Shown here: positions 26,623-34,819 of the stretch, piece after piece
Position numbering within the stretch: the stretch's first letter is position 1
Layout: every line of letters begins with the position of its first letter
Source: Chloroflexota bacterium
GTDB taxonomy: Bacteria > Chloroflexota > Limnocylindria > P2-11E
Assembly: GCA_016875795.1 (NCBI GenBank)
Contig: VGOU01000004.1
Coordinates: 1-38,465 of the forward strand
Direction: 5' to 3'
Length of the DNA stretch: 38,465 bases
Notes under the pieces: generated by a model
Told to the model about the DNA's origin: nothing
The model's database searches: none
The model's input: the letters and a program-made list of their open reading frames with translations, nothing else
Made by a program: the position numbers and the translations under genes

Positions 26623-28355
26623 GCCTTCGCCTCGTCGATCGCCTCCCTCCGGGGGGCGGCAGATTCGCGCGGTACGAGGGTCATGACACGCAGCCCGGCT
26701 GGGAGCCCGTCGACCTCGCACCGATCATCGCCCGCCGCCGCTCGGAGTGGCTCGAGGAGCTGGACGCCTGGCACCACGAGGTCTCGGCTTCCGCGTCGCG
26801 GTCGCCCGCCTGGTGGCTCTCGCCGGGCTCGCGCCTGGCGGCCTGGTATCCGGTGGATCTCAAGCCTCTCTTCTTCGTGCTCGCATCGCTCGAGGCCGCG
26901 GACGCCACTCCGGGGACGCTGCACCTCGTGGGATGTCCTCCCGCAGCTTCGGCGCTCGCGCGCGAGTGGGGTGCCGCCGGGGCGGCACCGGCCCCTCCGC
27001 GCGCCCCGACGGGTGGAGCGCCGCTTCGGGGCGTGATCGCGCAGGCCCGGCGCGGCCTGCGCGGCCGTGCCCGGCGCCCTGAACGCGCCCGGGTCGTCGT
27101 CTTCTCGCTCGCGCTCGACGCGCGGATCCTCGCCACGGAGGACGACCACTACTTCGGCGGCATGCTCGACGCCCTCGGCGACGATGTCGCATGGATCTAT
27201 TACCCCGACCGCATCCACGACCTCGGCCGCCTGCGCGCGCTGCTGCGATCGACGGGCCGCCGCATCCGCTTCTACTTCGAGTGGCTGGGTCCGCGCGAGA
27301 TCCTCCTCCTGCTGCGCGACGCCGCCCGCGCCGAGCGCGCGCTCGCGGCTATCGCGCGCGGACTCCCGGCCCTCCGGATCGCCGGGCGGTCGAGCTCGGG
27401 CTTCGCCGTCGCGTTCGGCCGCGAGGTCGTCACGGCCGCGCTCCCGGTGAGCGAGATCGCCACGCTGCACGCGCTCCGCCGCGCCTTCGCGGAGCTGCGT
27501 CCGGAGAGCGTCCTCTACCCGTACGAGGAGAAGGGCTTCGAGCGCGCGGTCCTGCTCGCGAAGGACGCGGCCGCGCCCTCCGCTCGCGCCGTGGCGTTCG
27601 CGCACGCCGTCTACAACGACGGCCACGTCTATGCCCGGACGCGGCGGCTGCCCCAGCCCCCGCGCGCCGACGTCCTCGCGGTGACCGGGGAGGCGGCGCG
27701 GGAGTGGTTCGTCGGGACCGCGGGCATGTCGCCCGAGCGCGTCGTGGTGATGGGGAGCCCGCGCTTCCGGCCGGCCCGACCGCTTCCGCCCTCACCCCAT
27801 CGCCGCGCGCGACTGCGGGTCCTCTTCGTCGTCGGATACGGCCACGAGCCCGGGGTCCTTGCCTCGTACGCCGCGGCCCGCCCCGCCCTCTTCGACGGCT
27901 GCGAGATCATGGTGCGCCGCTACCCGTATGCCTGGCCGCGCCAGGACGACGGCATCGCGCGTCTCCGTTCCCTCGCGCCGCGGCTGGTCGTCGACGGCGG
28001 CGCGCTCGATGACCAGATCGCGTGGAGCGACGTCGTGCTCTTCGACTCGACGTCCGCCGGTGTCCACGCGATGGTGCGTGGCCGCGCCGCGGTGAGCGTC
28101 GCCCTGCCCGACCCGTTCACCGCGGATCTCGCGCGCGGGAAGGGCGACCTTCCGGGCCTCATCAGGTGCGGCGATGGCCACGCGCTCGCCGCGGCCCTCG
28201 CGCGGCTGCGCGAGATGGACGACGAGTCGTATCTCGAGCTCGAGCGGGCACAGATGCGCTCGGCCGCGCGGATCTACGGCCCGACGGATGCCGCACGGCT
28301 GAGGACGCTCCTGCTCCCCGGCGGCGGGAGCGAGCGATCCTCGCCCGTATCCTGA
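26619..28355 (+). CDS. Second large glycosyltransferase-like/surface carbohydrate biosynthesis protein (GT-B-like)
   Basis: GTGA overlap start at 26619; SVLYPYEEKGFERAVLLA, AVAFAHAVYNDGHVYARTRRLPQPPRADVLAVTGEAAREWFVGTAG..VVVMGSPRF, SDVVLFDSTSAGVHAMVRGRAAVSVALPDPF: nucleotide-sugar-transferase-like C-terminal half. Confidence 0.65.
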   Translation: MSLRLVDRLPPGGGRFARYEGHDTQPGWEPVDLAPIIARRRSEWLEELDAWHHEVSASASRSPAWWLSPGSRLAAWYPVDLKPLFFVLASLEAADATPGTLHLVGCPPAASALAREWGAAGAAPAPPRAPTGGAPLRGVIAQARRGLRGRARRPERARVVVFSLALDARILATEDDHYFGGMLDALGDDVAWIYYPDRIHDLGRLRALLRSTGRRIRFYFEWLGPREILLLLRDAARAERALAAIARGLPALRIAGRSSSGFAVAFGREVVTAALPVSEIATLHALRRAFAELRPESVLYPYEEKGFERAVLLAKDAAAPSARAVAFAHAVYNDGHVYARTRRLPQPPRADVLAVTGEAAREWFVGTAGMSPERVVVMGSPRFRPARPLPPSPHRRARLRVLFVVGYGHEPGVLASYAAARPALFDGCEIMVRRYPYAWPRQDDGIARLRSLAPRLVVDGGALDDQIAWSDVVLFDSTSAGVHAMVRGRAAVSVALPDPFTADLARGKGDLPGLIRCGDGHALAAALARLREMDDESYLELERAQMRSAARIYGPTDAARLRTLLLPGGGSERSSPVS

Positions 28356-28359
28356 GGAC

Positions 28360-29382
28360 GTGGATCCGACCGATCCCCGGAGCGCAGCGCTCGCGTATCT
28401 CTCCGACGTCCGGACGACCCTCGACGGGGTGGACGCCGACGCGATCGAGCGTTTCGTGGGATTCCTCCGCGCGATCGATGCCGCGGGCGGCACGGTGCAC
28501 GCGGTCGGCGACGGCGGGTCGGCGGCGCTCGCCGAGCACCTCGCGTGCGACCTCGCGAAGATCCGCGGCCTCGGCCGCGGCCCCGACGTCCGCTCCCTCG
28601 TCGAGAACCCGGCGCTCCTCACCATGCTCGCGAACGATCACGGCTTCGAGGAGGTCTTCGCGCGGCAGGTGGTCACATCCGTGCGCGCCGGCGACGGCCT
28701 GCTCCTCATCTCGGGGAGCGGCAGGAGCCCGAATCTCCTGCGGGCGGCCGAAGAGGCGCGCGCCCGCGCCATCCGGTCGTTCGCGCTGCTCGGCTTCGGC
28801 GACGGCGGGCCGCTCGCGTCGCTCGTGGACGACGCCCTGGTCGTCCGGAGCGACGACTACCGGGTGATCGAGGACGTCCATCACTCGGTCGGGCACGCCG
28901 CGGCCGCCGCGCTCGCCGTCGCCACCGCCCCCCGCGCGATGGCCGTGGTCATCCCGCGCGAGGTCGTCTTCACTGAGGGCCCGGATGCGGGTGCCGGCGG
29001 CTGGCGGCCGGGAGCGCGAGAAGCGCTCGCGCGGCTGCGCGGGGCGGGCTGGAAGGTCGCCGTGATCGACGACGGCACGTCGGGCGGGGCGGGCCCGGTG
29101 GATGGCGACGGCACGATCGATCTCGTCGTCGAGTGCACGCACGGCACCGGCGCGTCGTGTCGCTGCCGCCGCCCGGCGACCGGCCTCCTCGACCGCGCGG
29201 CCGCCGGCCTGGGACTGCGCCCGCACGACTGCGTCGTGATCGGCGGGGCACCGGCCGACGCGGTCCTCGGCCAGCGGGCGGGAGCGCGCACGATCCTCAT
29301 CGGGCAGGCGCCGAGCGGGGACGAGGGCGGCGGCATCGACCTCGGTGCCGCGGTGGCCGCGCTCCTCCGAACGACCCGCTGA
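28360..29382 (+). CDS. Fusion: SIS domain (GmhA/phosphoheptose isomerase-like) + degenerate HAD (GmhB-like) domain
   Basis: VHAVGDGGSAALAEHLACDLAKI...LTMLANDHGFEEVFARQV...LISGSGRSPNLLRAAEEA (GmhA-like); C-term CTHGTGASCRCRRPATGLLDRAAAGLGLRPHDCVVIGG aligns with GmhB CxCRKPxxGxL, but the DxDGT nucleophile motif is absent. Confidence 0.85.
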   Translation: MDPTDPRSAALAYLSDVRTTLDGVDADAIERFVGFLRAIDAAGGTVHAVGDGGSAALAEHLACDLAKIRGLGRGPDVRSLVENPALLTMLANDHGFEEVFARQVVTSVRAGDGLLLISGSGRSPNLLRAAEEARARAIRSFALLGFGDGGPLASLVDDALVVRSDDYRVIEDVHHSVGHAAAAALAVATAPRAMAVVIPREVVFTEGPDAGAGGWRPGAREALARLRGAGWKVAVIDDGTSGGAGPVDGDGTIDLVVECTHGTGASCRCRRPATGLLDRAAAGLGLRPHDCVVIGGAPADAVLGQRAGARTILIGQAPSGDEGGGIDLGAAVAALLRTTR

Positions 29383-30266
29383 TCCGCGACACGCCCCGCG
29401 TCACCGTCGTCATCCCCGCGTACAACGTCGCGCGCTGGATCGAGGCCGCCGTACGCAGCGTCCTCGCGCAGACGTACCGGGACCTCGAGGTCATCGTCGT
29501 CGATGACGGGTCGACCGACGGGACCGCCGAGGTCCTCGCCGGGCTCGCCGAGGGCGTCACCGTCATCCGCCAGACGAATCGCGGCGTGTCCGCGGCCCGG
29601 AACGCCGGCGCCGCGGCCGGGCGGGGGCCGGTCGTGGCGTTCCTCGACGGCGACGACGAGTGGCTGCCGAGGAAGCTCGAGGTCCAGATGGCAAGGCTCG
29701 AGCGCGCGCCCGACGCCGTCGCCTCCTTCGTCGGGTCGTTCGGGGTCGAGGAGACGACGGGCCGCCGCCGCGAGATCCGCTACCGGATGGAGCGCGACAT
29801 GGTGCGAGGGCTCGCGTTCGGTCCGATCGTCGGGAACGCGTCGTCGGTGGCCGTCCGGCGACCGGTGTTCGAGGCGGCCGGGGGCTTCGACCCGCTCCTC
29901 AGCCAGAGCGCCGACTGGGACATGTGGCTCCGGCTCGCGACGCACGGCCCGCTCGTCTACGACGACACGCCCCTCGTGCGGATCCGCATGCGCCCGAGGA
30001 GCATGAGCTCGGATGTCGCGCTCCTCGAGCGCGACACGCTCCGGGTGCTCGCGAAGTTCTTCGATTCGCCCGCCGGCCGCGAGCGTCGGGACATCCGGGC
30101 GAGGGTGCGCGCCTCCCACTACCTCACGCTCGGCGCGTCCTTCAGCTCCGGCGGCCGCTTCCGCCGCGCAGTGGGCTACGTCCTGCGGGCCCTCTGGACG
30201 TATCCGCCTTCGGTGGCCCGGGTCGCGGCCTATCCGCTGCGGCGCCTCCTCCGCCGCTCAGGCTGA
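29379..30266 (+). CDS. Family 2 glycosyltransferase
   Basis: RVTVVIPAYNVARWIEAAVRSVLAQTYRDLEVIVVDDGSTDGT, NRGVSAARNAGAAAGRGPVVAFLDGDDEWLP (DxD-like). No ATG/GTG near; CTG at 29379 is in frame, start uncertain. Confidence 0.9.
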   Translation: MIRDTPRVTVVIPAYNVARWIEAAVRSVLAQTYRDLEVIVVDDGSTDGTAEVLAGLAEGVTVIRQTNRGVSAARNAGAAAGRGPVVAFLDGDDEWLPRKLEVQMARLERAPDAVASFVGSFGVEETTGRRREIRYRMERDMVRGLAFGPIVGNASSVAVRRPVFEAAGGFDPLLSQSADWDMWLRLATHGPLVYDDTPLVRIRMRPRSMSSDVALLERDTLRVLAKFFDSPAGRERRDIRARVRASHYLTLGASFSSGGRFRRAVGYVLRALWTYPPSVARVAAYPLRRLLRRSG

Positions 30267-31262
30267 GAAGAGCGCGTCGATCTCGCGGGGGCCGACGAGA
30301 TGCTTGCGAACGTCGCGATCCCACTCCCGCGTCCCCTCGAGGTAGTGCAGCCGCAGGACGACCGTAGCGCGCCGCGCGACCTCGATCCGCGCCGCACGAG
30401 CGAGCGCGCCCGGGTCGGACCGGCGGCTCGCGAGGGCGCGGACCTCGGCGGGGCTCATCCGACCCAGCGAGACGCCCTTGCGTCCGAGCTTGTAGAAGGC
30501 GAACCCGATCGCGATCTCGTCGCGGACCGCGCGAATGCCGGCGAGATCGAGGATCGCCGCCGGCCGTCCCGAGCGGAAGAGGACGTTGTGGGGGTGGAGA
30601 TCGAAGTGGTGGAGCGTCGTCGATCGGAGAGCCGCCGGATCGAGCGATCCGACGATCCGCTCGTGCAGAGGCAGGTGCTCCCGGACGAGAGCATCGAAGG
30701 CGTCCGCGGTCCCCTCCGAGATCCGCTGCTCGAGGATGGCCGAGACCTTCAGGAGGACGGCCCGCGGGTCCCAGTCGCGGTAGACCGAGAGCTGCGCCCC
30801 GGTCGGGTTGATGCCGCGCAGCGCCGGGCCGATCCCATAGAGCGCGGGGAGCAGCGCCTCGAGCTGCTCGCGGGTGCCGTCGAAGAACCCGCCGCTCACG
30901 TAGCGCTGGACGTACAGATAGGCGTGTCCGTCGTGGACCTCGCCGAATGGCCTCCCGTCACGGTCAGGGATGGGACGCTCGACGGGGATCCCCGCTGTCG
31001 CCAGCGCGGCCGTGACCTGCGCGATCGAGCGGACGTGATCGTCATCGGGGCCGCGCGGCAGGATCTTCACGAAGTGGTCGCCGACGCGGAAGCTCTGCGA
31101 GCCGATGCCCGGACCGCCCATCCGCTCGACCCGGGCGCCCGCCGCCACGAGGCCGGGATGCGTGGCGGCGACCGCGCTCAGGACCCGCTCGCTCGTCGCC
31201 CCGTCCACCGCGGAGGAGGCGGGCAGGTCGGAGGCGTGATCGTCGGTGAAGAAGAGCTCCAC
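30258..31262 (-). CDS. Aminoglycoside phosphotransferase-fold (APH/ChoK-like) kinase
   Basis: TTLHHFDLHPHNVLFRSGRPAAILDLAGIRAVRDEIAIGFAFYKLG: HxDxHxxN and ILD of APH-type kinases; HFVKILPRG ATP-lysine region. Confidence 0.82.
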   Translation of the reverse strand: MELFFTDDHASDLPASSAVDGATSERVLSAVAATHPGLVAAGARVERMGGPGIGSQSFRVGDHFVKILPRGPDDDHVRSIAQVTAALATAGIPVERPIPDRDGRPFGEVHDGHAYLYVQRYVSGGFFDGTREQLEALLPALYGIGPALRGINPTGAQLSVYRDWDPRAVLLKVSAILEQRISEGTADAFDALVREHLPLHERIVGSLDPAALRSTTLHHFDLHPHNVLFRSGRPAAILDLAGIRAVRDEIAIGFAFYKLGRKGVSLGRMSPAEVRALASRRSDPGALARAARIEVARRATVVLRLHYLEGTREWDRDVRKHLVGPREIDALFSA

Positions 31263-31319
31263 TCGCGGACTCCCGAGGACCGTACTCTCGGCACCGGGCC
31301 GGCCCCCCGACCATGATGG

Positions 31320-31331
31320 CCGAACGTTCGG
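31320..31331. repeat. Perfect 12-bp palindrome CCGAACGTTCGG in a divergent intergenic region
   Basis: Read directly: c at 31320, cgaacgttcg at 31321-31330, g at 31331; lies between the minus-strand kinase start (31262) and plus-strand gene start (31355). Confidence 0.55.
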
Positions 31332-31354
31332 GGCCGGGCGGAGGATGACGCCGG

Positions 31355-32005
31355 GTGGACCTCACCGAGGCCGACCGCGAGCTGGTCCGCGAGGCCGTCC
31401 GGCGGAAGGAGCGGAGCCTCCGGGAGCCCGAGCGCGCGCTCGAGCGCGAGTTCCTGGACGAGGCGCGGCGCGTCCTCGGCGGCCGTGACGCTCTCGCCGG
31501 AAGGGCCGTGCGCTACCTCGCTGAGCGCCTCGCCACCGCGGGGTCGGCCGAAGGCCCGGGGTATCTCAAGCACGCCCTCCGCGTCGCGCTGCTGGCGCTG
31601 CGCTGGGATCCGCGGCCGGCGGCGGAGACCGCGGCGCTCGCCGTGCTGCACAACGTCCACGAGGTGACCGGCGCGGACGAGCCCGCTCTCCGGTCCGCCG
31701 GGTTCCCCGACCGCGTCGTCGCGGGCGTCGCCGCCCTGACGATCGACCGGGCCCGTTCGGAGGACAACGCCTATCTAGGCGGCTTCTACGCGGCCATCGA
31801 GCGTGCCGGTCATGACGCCGCGCTCGTGCGATGCGTCGACAAGCTCGACAACATCCTCGGCTACGACGCCTCCGGCCGCGACGCGGCGCGCGCCCGCTAC
31901 GTCGATCTCACCGAGAGGTTCGTGCTGCCGATCGCGGTCCGGACCTCCGCGCCCCTCGGCCGCGTGCTCGCGGCGGCGATCGCCGAGGCCCGCGCGGCGC
32001 CGTAG
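31355..32005 (+). CDS. HD-domain-like protein (RelA/SpoT-HD-like), metal motif altered
   Basis: YLKHALRVALLALRWDPRPAAETAALAVLHNVHEVTG...VRCVDKLDNILGYDASGRDAARARYVDLTERFVLPIA resembles RSH-type HD hydrolase pattern with HD changed to HN. Confidence 0.6.
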   Translation: MDLTEADRELVREAVRRKERSLREPERALEREFLDEARRVLGGRDALAGRAVRYLAERLATAGSAEGPGYLKHALRVALLALRWDPRPAAETAALAVLHNVHEVTGADEPALRSAGFPDRVVAGVAALTIDRARSEDNAYLGGFYAAIERAGHDAALVRCVDKLDNILGYDASGRDAARARYVDLTERFVLPIAVRTSAPLGRVLAAAIAEARAAP

Positions 32006-32015
32006 CGGCCCCGCC

Positions 32016-33095
32016 TCAGAGCACGTCGATGTCGGAGTCCCCGCCGTTCAGGTACCAGTCGCGGCGACGCAGCACCGGGTCGGCATCGGCGCTCCCCGAG
32101 GCGAGCGCCGCCATGAAGCGCGTCCGGCTCGGCGACGGGACGTATCCCGCGGCGATGAGCGCGCGGGCCGTCGGGCCGTGGCGGACGGTGCATCTCGCGA
32201 GCACCGCGCCCATCGCGCGCATCTCGGCCTCCGCGGCGGCGAGCGCCGCCGAGCGGGCGGCGCGGTCCGAAGGGTGGCCGTGGAGCTCGACGAGCTGGCC
32301 GGCCGGCAGTCCGCGCGCGCTACCGAGGCGGATGACCGCCAGCGCCCGCAGCTCGCCTGCGCGGGACACGGCCAGGAAGCGGTAGCGGCGCGAGGGGTGT
32401 TCGGCGTACCGCCAGTTGAGCAGGGCGCTCGACCTCCGGACGACCAGGGACCCGAGCCTCCTCTCGATCTCCGACCACAGGCGGTCGAATCCGTCGTCGA
32501 GGCGCTCGACGCGCTCCACGTCGAGCGACCCGGGGGAGGATGCGCGCGGGCGCGCGTGGACGAGGCCGATGGCCCGCGCCGCGACCCGGCGCAGCGCGGA
32601 GGGGAGCCCGACCGTCTCGACGATCGCGTCCGGATCGAGGACCTTGACGAACAGCGGGACCCGCCCCCGGTCCCGGTAGCCGAGCCGGCCGTACATGGCC
32701 ACGATCCCCTCGTACTCGCCGAGGATGAGACACCTCCCGGTCGCCGCGATGGTCTCGGACATGAGGCGAGAGCCGACGCCGCGGCCGCGCGCCCGCGGAT
32801 CGACGATGAGGTCTCGGGCCCACGCCATCGGCGTCGCCCGGTCGGCGACACGGACCTCGATGGGGAGCGCGCCGCAGTGCCCGACGATGCCGCCGTCGTC
32901 GACGCAGACCCACGCCGGTGGCTGGCCGGCGACCGCCGAAGGGAAGCGCTCGTAGAGCCAGCTCCATCGGGCGACACCCGCCTCGCCCGCGTACAGCCCG
33001 CGGCCGTACGCGCGGTCGAGGAACGCGAGCAGGCCGGGAACGTGGCGGTCGCCGGCGCGCTCGACGCGCAGCCCGCCGCCGCCCGAGGCGATCAA
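32016..33095 (-). CDS. GNAT-family acetyltransferase
   Basis: DLIVDPRARGRGVGSRLMSETIAATGRCLILGEYEGIVAMYGRLGYRDRGRVPLFVKVL (RxxGxG/A acetyl-CoA motif); TTGA overlap with the upstream deacetylase. Confidence 0.8.
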   Translation of the reverse strand: MIASGGGGLRVERAGDRHVPGLLAFLDRAYGRGLYAGEAGVARWSWLYERFPSAVAGQPPAWVCVDDGGIVGHCGALPIEVRVADRATPMAWARDLIVDPRARGRGVGSRLMSETIAATGRCLILGEYEGIVAMYGRLGYRDRGRVPLFVKVLDPDAIVETVGLPSALRRVAARAIGLVHARPRASSPGSLDVERVERLDDGFDRLWSEIERRLGSLVVRRSSALLNWRYAEHPSRRYRFLAVSRAGELRALAVIRLGSARGLPAGQLVELHGHPSDRAARSAALAAAEAEMRAMGAVLARCTVRHGPTARALIAAGYVPSPSRTRFMAALASGSADADPVLRRRDWYLNGGDSDIDVL

Positions 33096-34090
33096 TGGGC
33101 GGGGAGAGGCGGTGTGCCCCGCGCGCGGATCCCGAGCGCCTCGAGCCGGAGCATGTATGGGTCGCGCGAGCCGACGGCGAGTCGCGGGTACACCGGTCCG
33201 GTCCGCGACGCGTATCGGTCCCCGACGAGGAGGATCGTCCCCACCCCGCGCCGCAGGAGCTCATCGACCTGCTCGCGGCGATGCCGCCCGAACGGGAAGG
33301 CGTAGATGCCGAGCGGAAGCGCGAGACGGTCGCCGAAGGCCCGCTCGCAGCCGACGACGTCGGCCCGGAAGTCCTCGATCGTCTCGACGTCCATGGGGTC
33401 ATGGTCGTACGAGTGCGCGCCGATCTCATGGCCGGCCGCGGCGGCCTCGCGCACGTCGCGCAGGTCCATCATCCGCGTGTCGCGGCGGTCCGCGCGGGCG
33501 AGGGTCCGCTCGACCCGCTCGATGAGCGGCGCGCGGGTCCGCTTCGTCCGCTGCGTGAGGTGCCGGACGAGAGCGATGCCGTATGTCTCGCGCTCCCGCG
33601 GGCTGGGCCCGGGCGGCGCGACATCGAGGCCCGGCAGCCGGATCTCGCGGAGGAGCGCGGGCGGCGCGCCGGCCAGCCCGTCCATGAGCCGCTGGGTCCA
33701 GGGGACCGTCCCGTCGAGGACGGTCGACAGGATCACGTTCTGGTTCGCGCGCAGGCCGTGCCGCTCGAGGACCGGCAGCGCGTATTCGACGAAGTCGTGA
33801 TAGCCGTCATCGAACGAGAGGACCGCCGCCGGTCGCCGGTCGCCCTCCGCCTGCCGGAGCCCGCCGAACGTCGTCACGCGGAAACGCCGCACGAGGAACG
33901 AGACGAGCGCCTCGAAGGCATGCGGGTGGATCGGCGGGTAGAAGTCGTTGCGCTCGGGCGACACGCGGTGCAGGCTGAGCACCACGGTGGCGGCGCGCCG
34001 CTCGATGCCCGCCATGAGCCACGCGTCCGCCCTCGCGACCCGCGCCCCGACGAGGAGCGCGGAGCGAATGAGATCCCGCGCGAACGACAC
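33092..34090 (-). CDS. Polysaccharide deacetylase family protein
   Basis: VVLSLHRVSPERNDFYPPIHPHAFEALVSFLVRRFRVTTF, AVLSFDDGYHDFVEYALPVLERHGLRA, GHEIGAHSYDHDPM: NodB-homology motifs. Confidence 0.88.
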   Translation of the reverse strand: MSFARDLIRSALLVGARVARADAWLMAGIERRAATVVLSLHRVSPERNDFYPPIHPHAFEALVSFLVRRFRVTTFGGLRQAEGDRRPAAVLSFDDGYHDFVEYALPVLERHGLRANQNVILSTVLDGTVPWTQRLMDGLAGAPPALLREIRLPGLDVAPPGPSPRERETYGIALVRHLTQRTKRTRAPLIERVERTLARADRRDTRMMDLRDVREAAAAGHEIGAHSYDHDPMDVETIEDFRADVVGCERAFGDRLALPLGIYAFPFGRHRREQVDELLRRGVGTILLVGDRYASRTGPVYPRLAVGSRDPYMLRLEALGIRARGTPPLPAH

Positions 34091-34095
34091 CGGCG

Positions 34096-34800
34096 TCAGT
34101 CGGAGAGCCGCAGCAGCCTGCGGATCTCACGCCCAAGGCGCTCGAGCGGCATGTGGTCCGTCACGCTCTTCGCCTGCGAGAGGTCGATCCGCGCGACCAG
34201 CTCCGGGTATGCCGGCCCCGCCGGGCCGTTGTCGGCTCCGGCGGCCTCCGCGAGCCGCGGATCCGCCCTGAGGGCGGACGCGCTGGCGAGCCGCCCATCC
34301 GGCGCGCGGAACGCGACGCCGCGAGCGTCGAAGATCCGCCAGTCGCCGTCGATCGTGATGGCCACGAAGGCGTGGTGGCCGCCGGTCCCGTTCGGCGCGA
34401 AGGCGCGAAGCGCCGCAAGGCCCGAGTACGCCGCGAGGCTGGCGAGGACCGTCGCGGCCTGGTCGTCCGTGCCGTACCCGCGGACGACGATGCTGTACGG
34501 GTGGTCGTCGATGACGGGGAGACCCGGCGGCACCGGCCGGATGTTCCTCGCGGTCCACTCGAGGAGCCGCAGGGCTCGCGCTTCGGGGTCGGTCATGCCG
34601 GCGACGATCGAACCCGCGAGCGCCCGCATCTCGATGTCGCGATGCAGGAAGGCGATCACCTTCTGGTACAGCGGCAGCGACCGCTCGTGCACTTCGTAGT
34701 CCACTCCGACCCGCGCGGTCGTCGTCATCGCTGCGACGAGCACGAGCGCGATGCCGGCCGCGCCGACCGCGGCCATGCGCGTAGGACCAGGGGCGCGCAC
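34096..34800 (-). CDS. Transglutaminase-like fold protein with N-terminal signal/membrane segment (catalytic Cys not evident)
   Basis: Hydrophobic N-terminus MAAVGAAGIALVLVAAM; RLLEWTARNIRP...VVRGYGTDDQAATVLASLAAYSGLAALRAF...GHHAFVAITIDGDWRIFDARG resembles transglutaminase-like proteins of glycan loci. Confidence 0.55.
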   Translation of the reverse strand: MRAPGPTRMAAVGAAGIALVLVAAMTTTARVGVDYEVHERSLPLYQKVIAFLHRDIEMRALAGSIVAGMTDPEARALRLLEWTARNIRPVPPGLPVIDDHPYSIVVRGYGTDDQAATVLASLAAYSGLAALRAFAPNGTGGHHAFVAITIDGDWRIFDARGVAFRAPDGRLASASALRADPRLAEAAGADNGPAGPAYPELVARIDLSQAKSVTDHMPLERLGREIRRLLRLSD

Positions 34801-34819
34801 GAGGTGCCAGCATAGGTCC

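Noticed and set aside
31320-31331. LexA/SOS box interpretation of CCGAACGTTCGG
   Set aside because: The actinobacterial/Bacillus-type box is GAAC-N4-GTTC; here GAAC and GTTC abut with no spacer.
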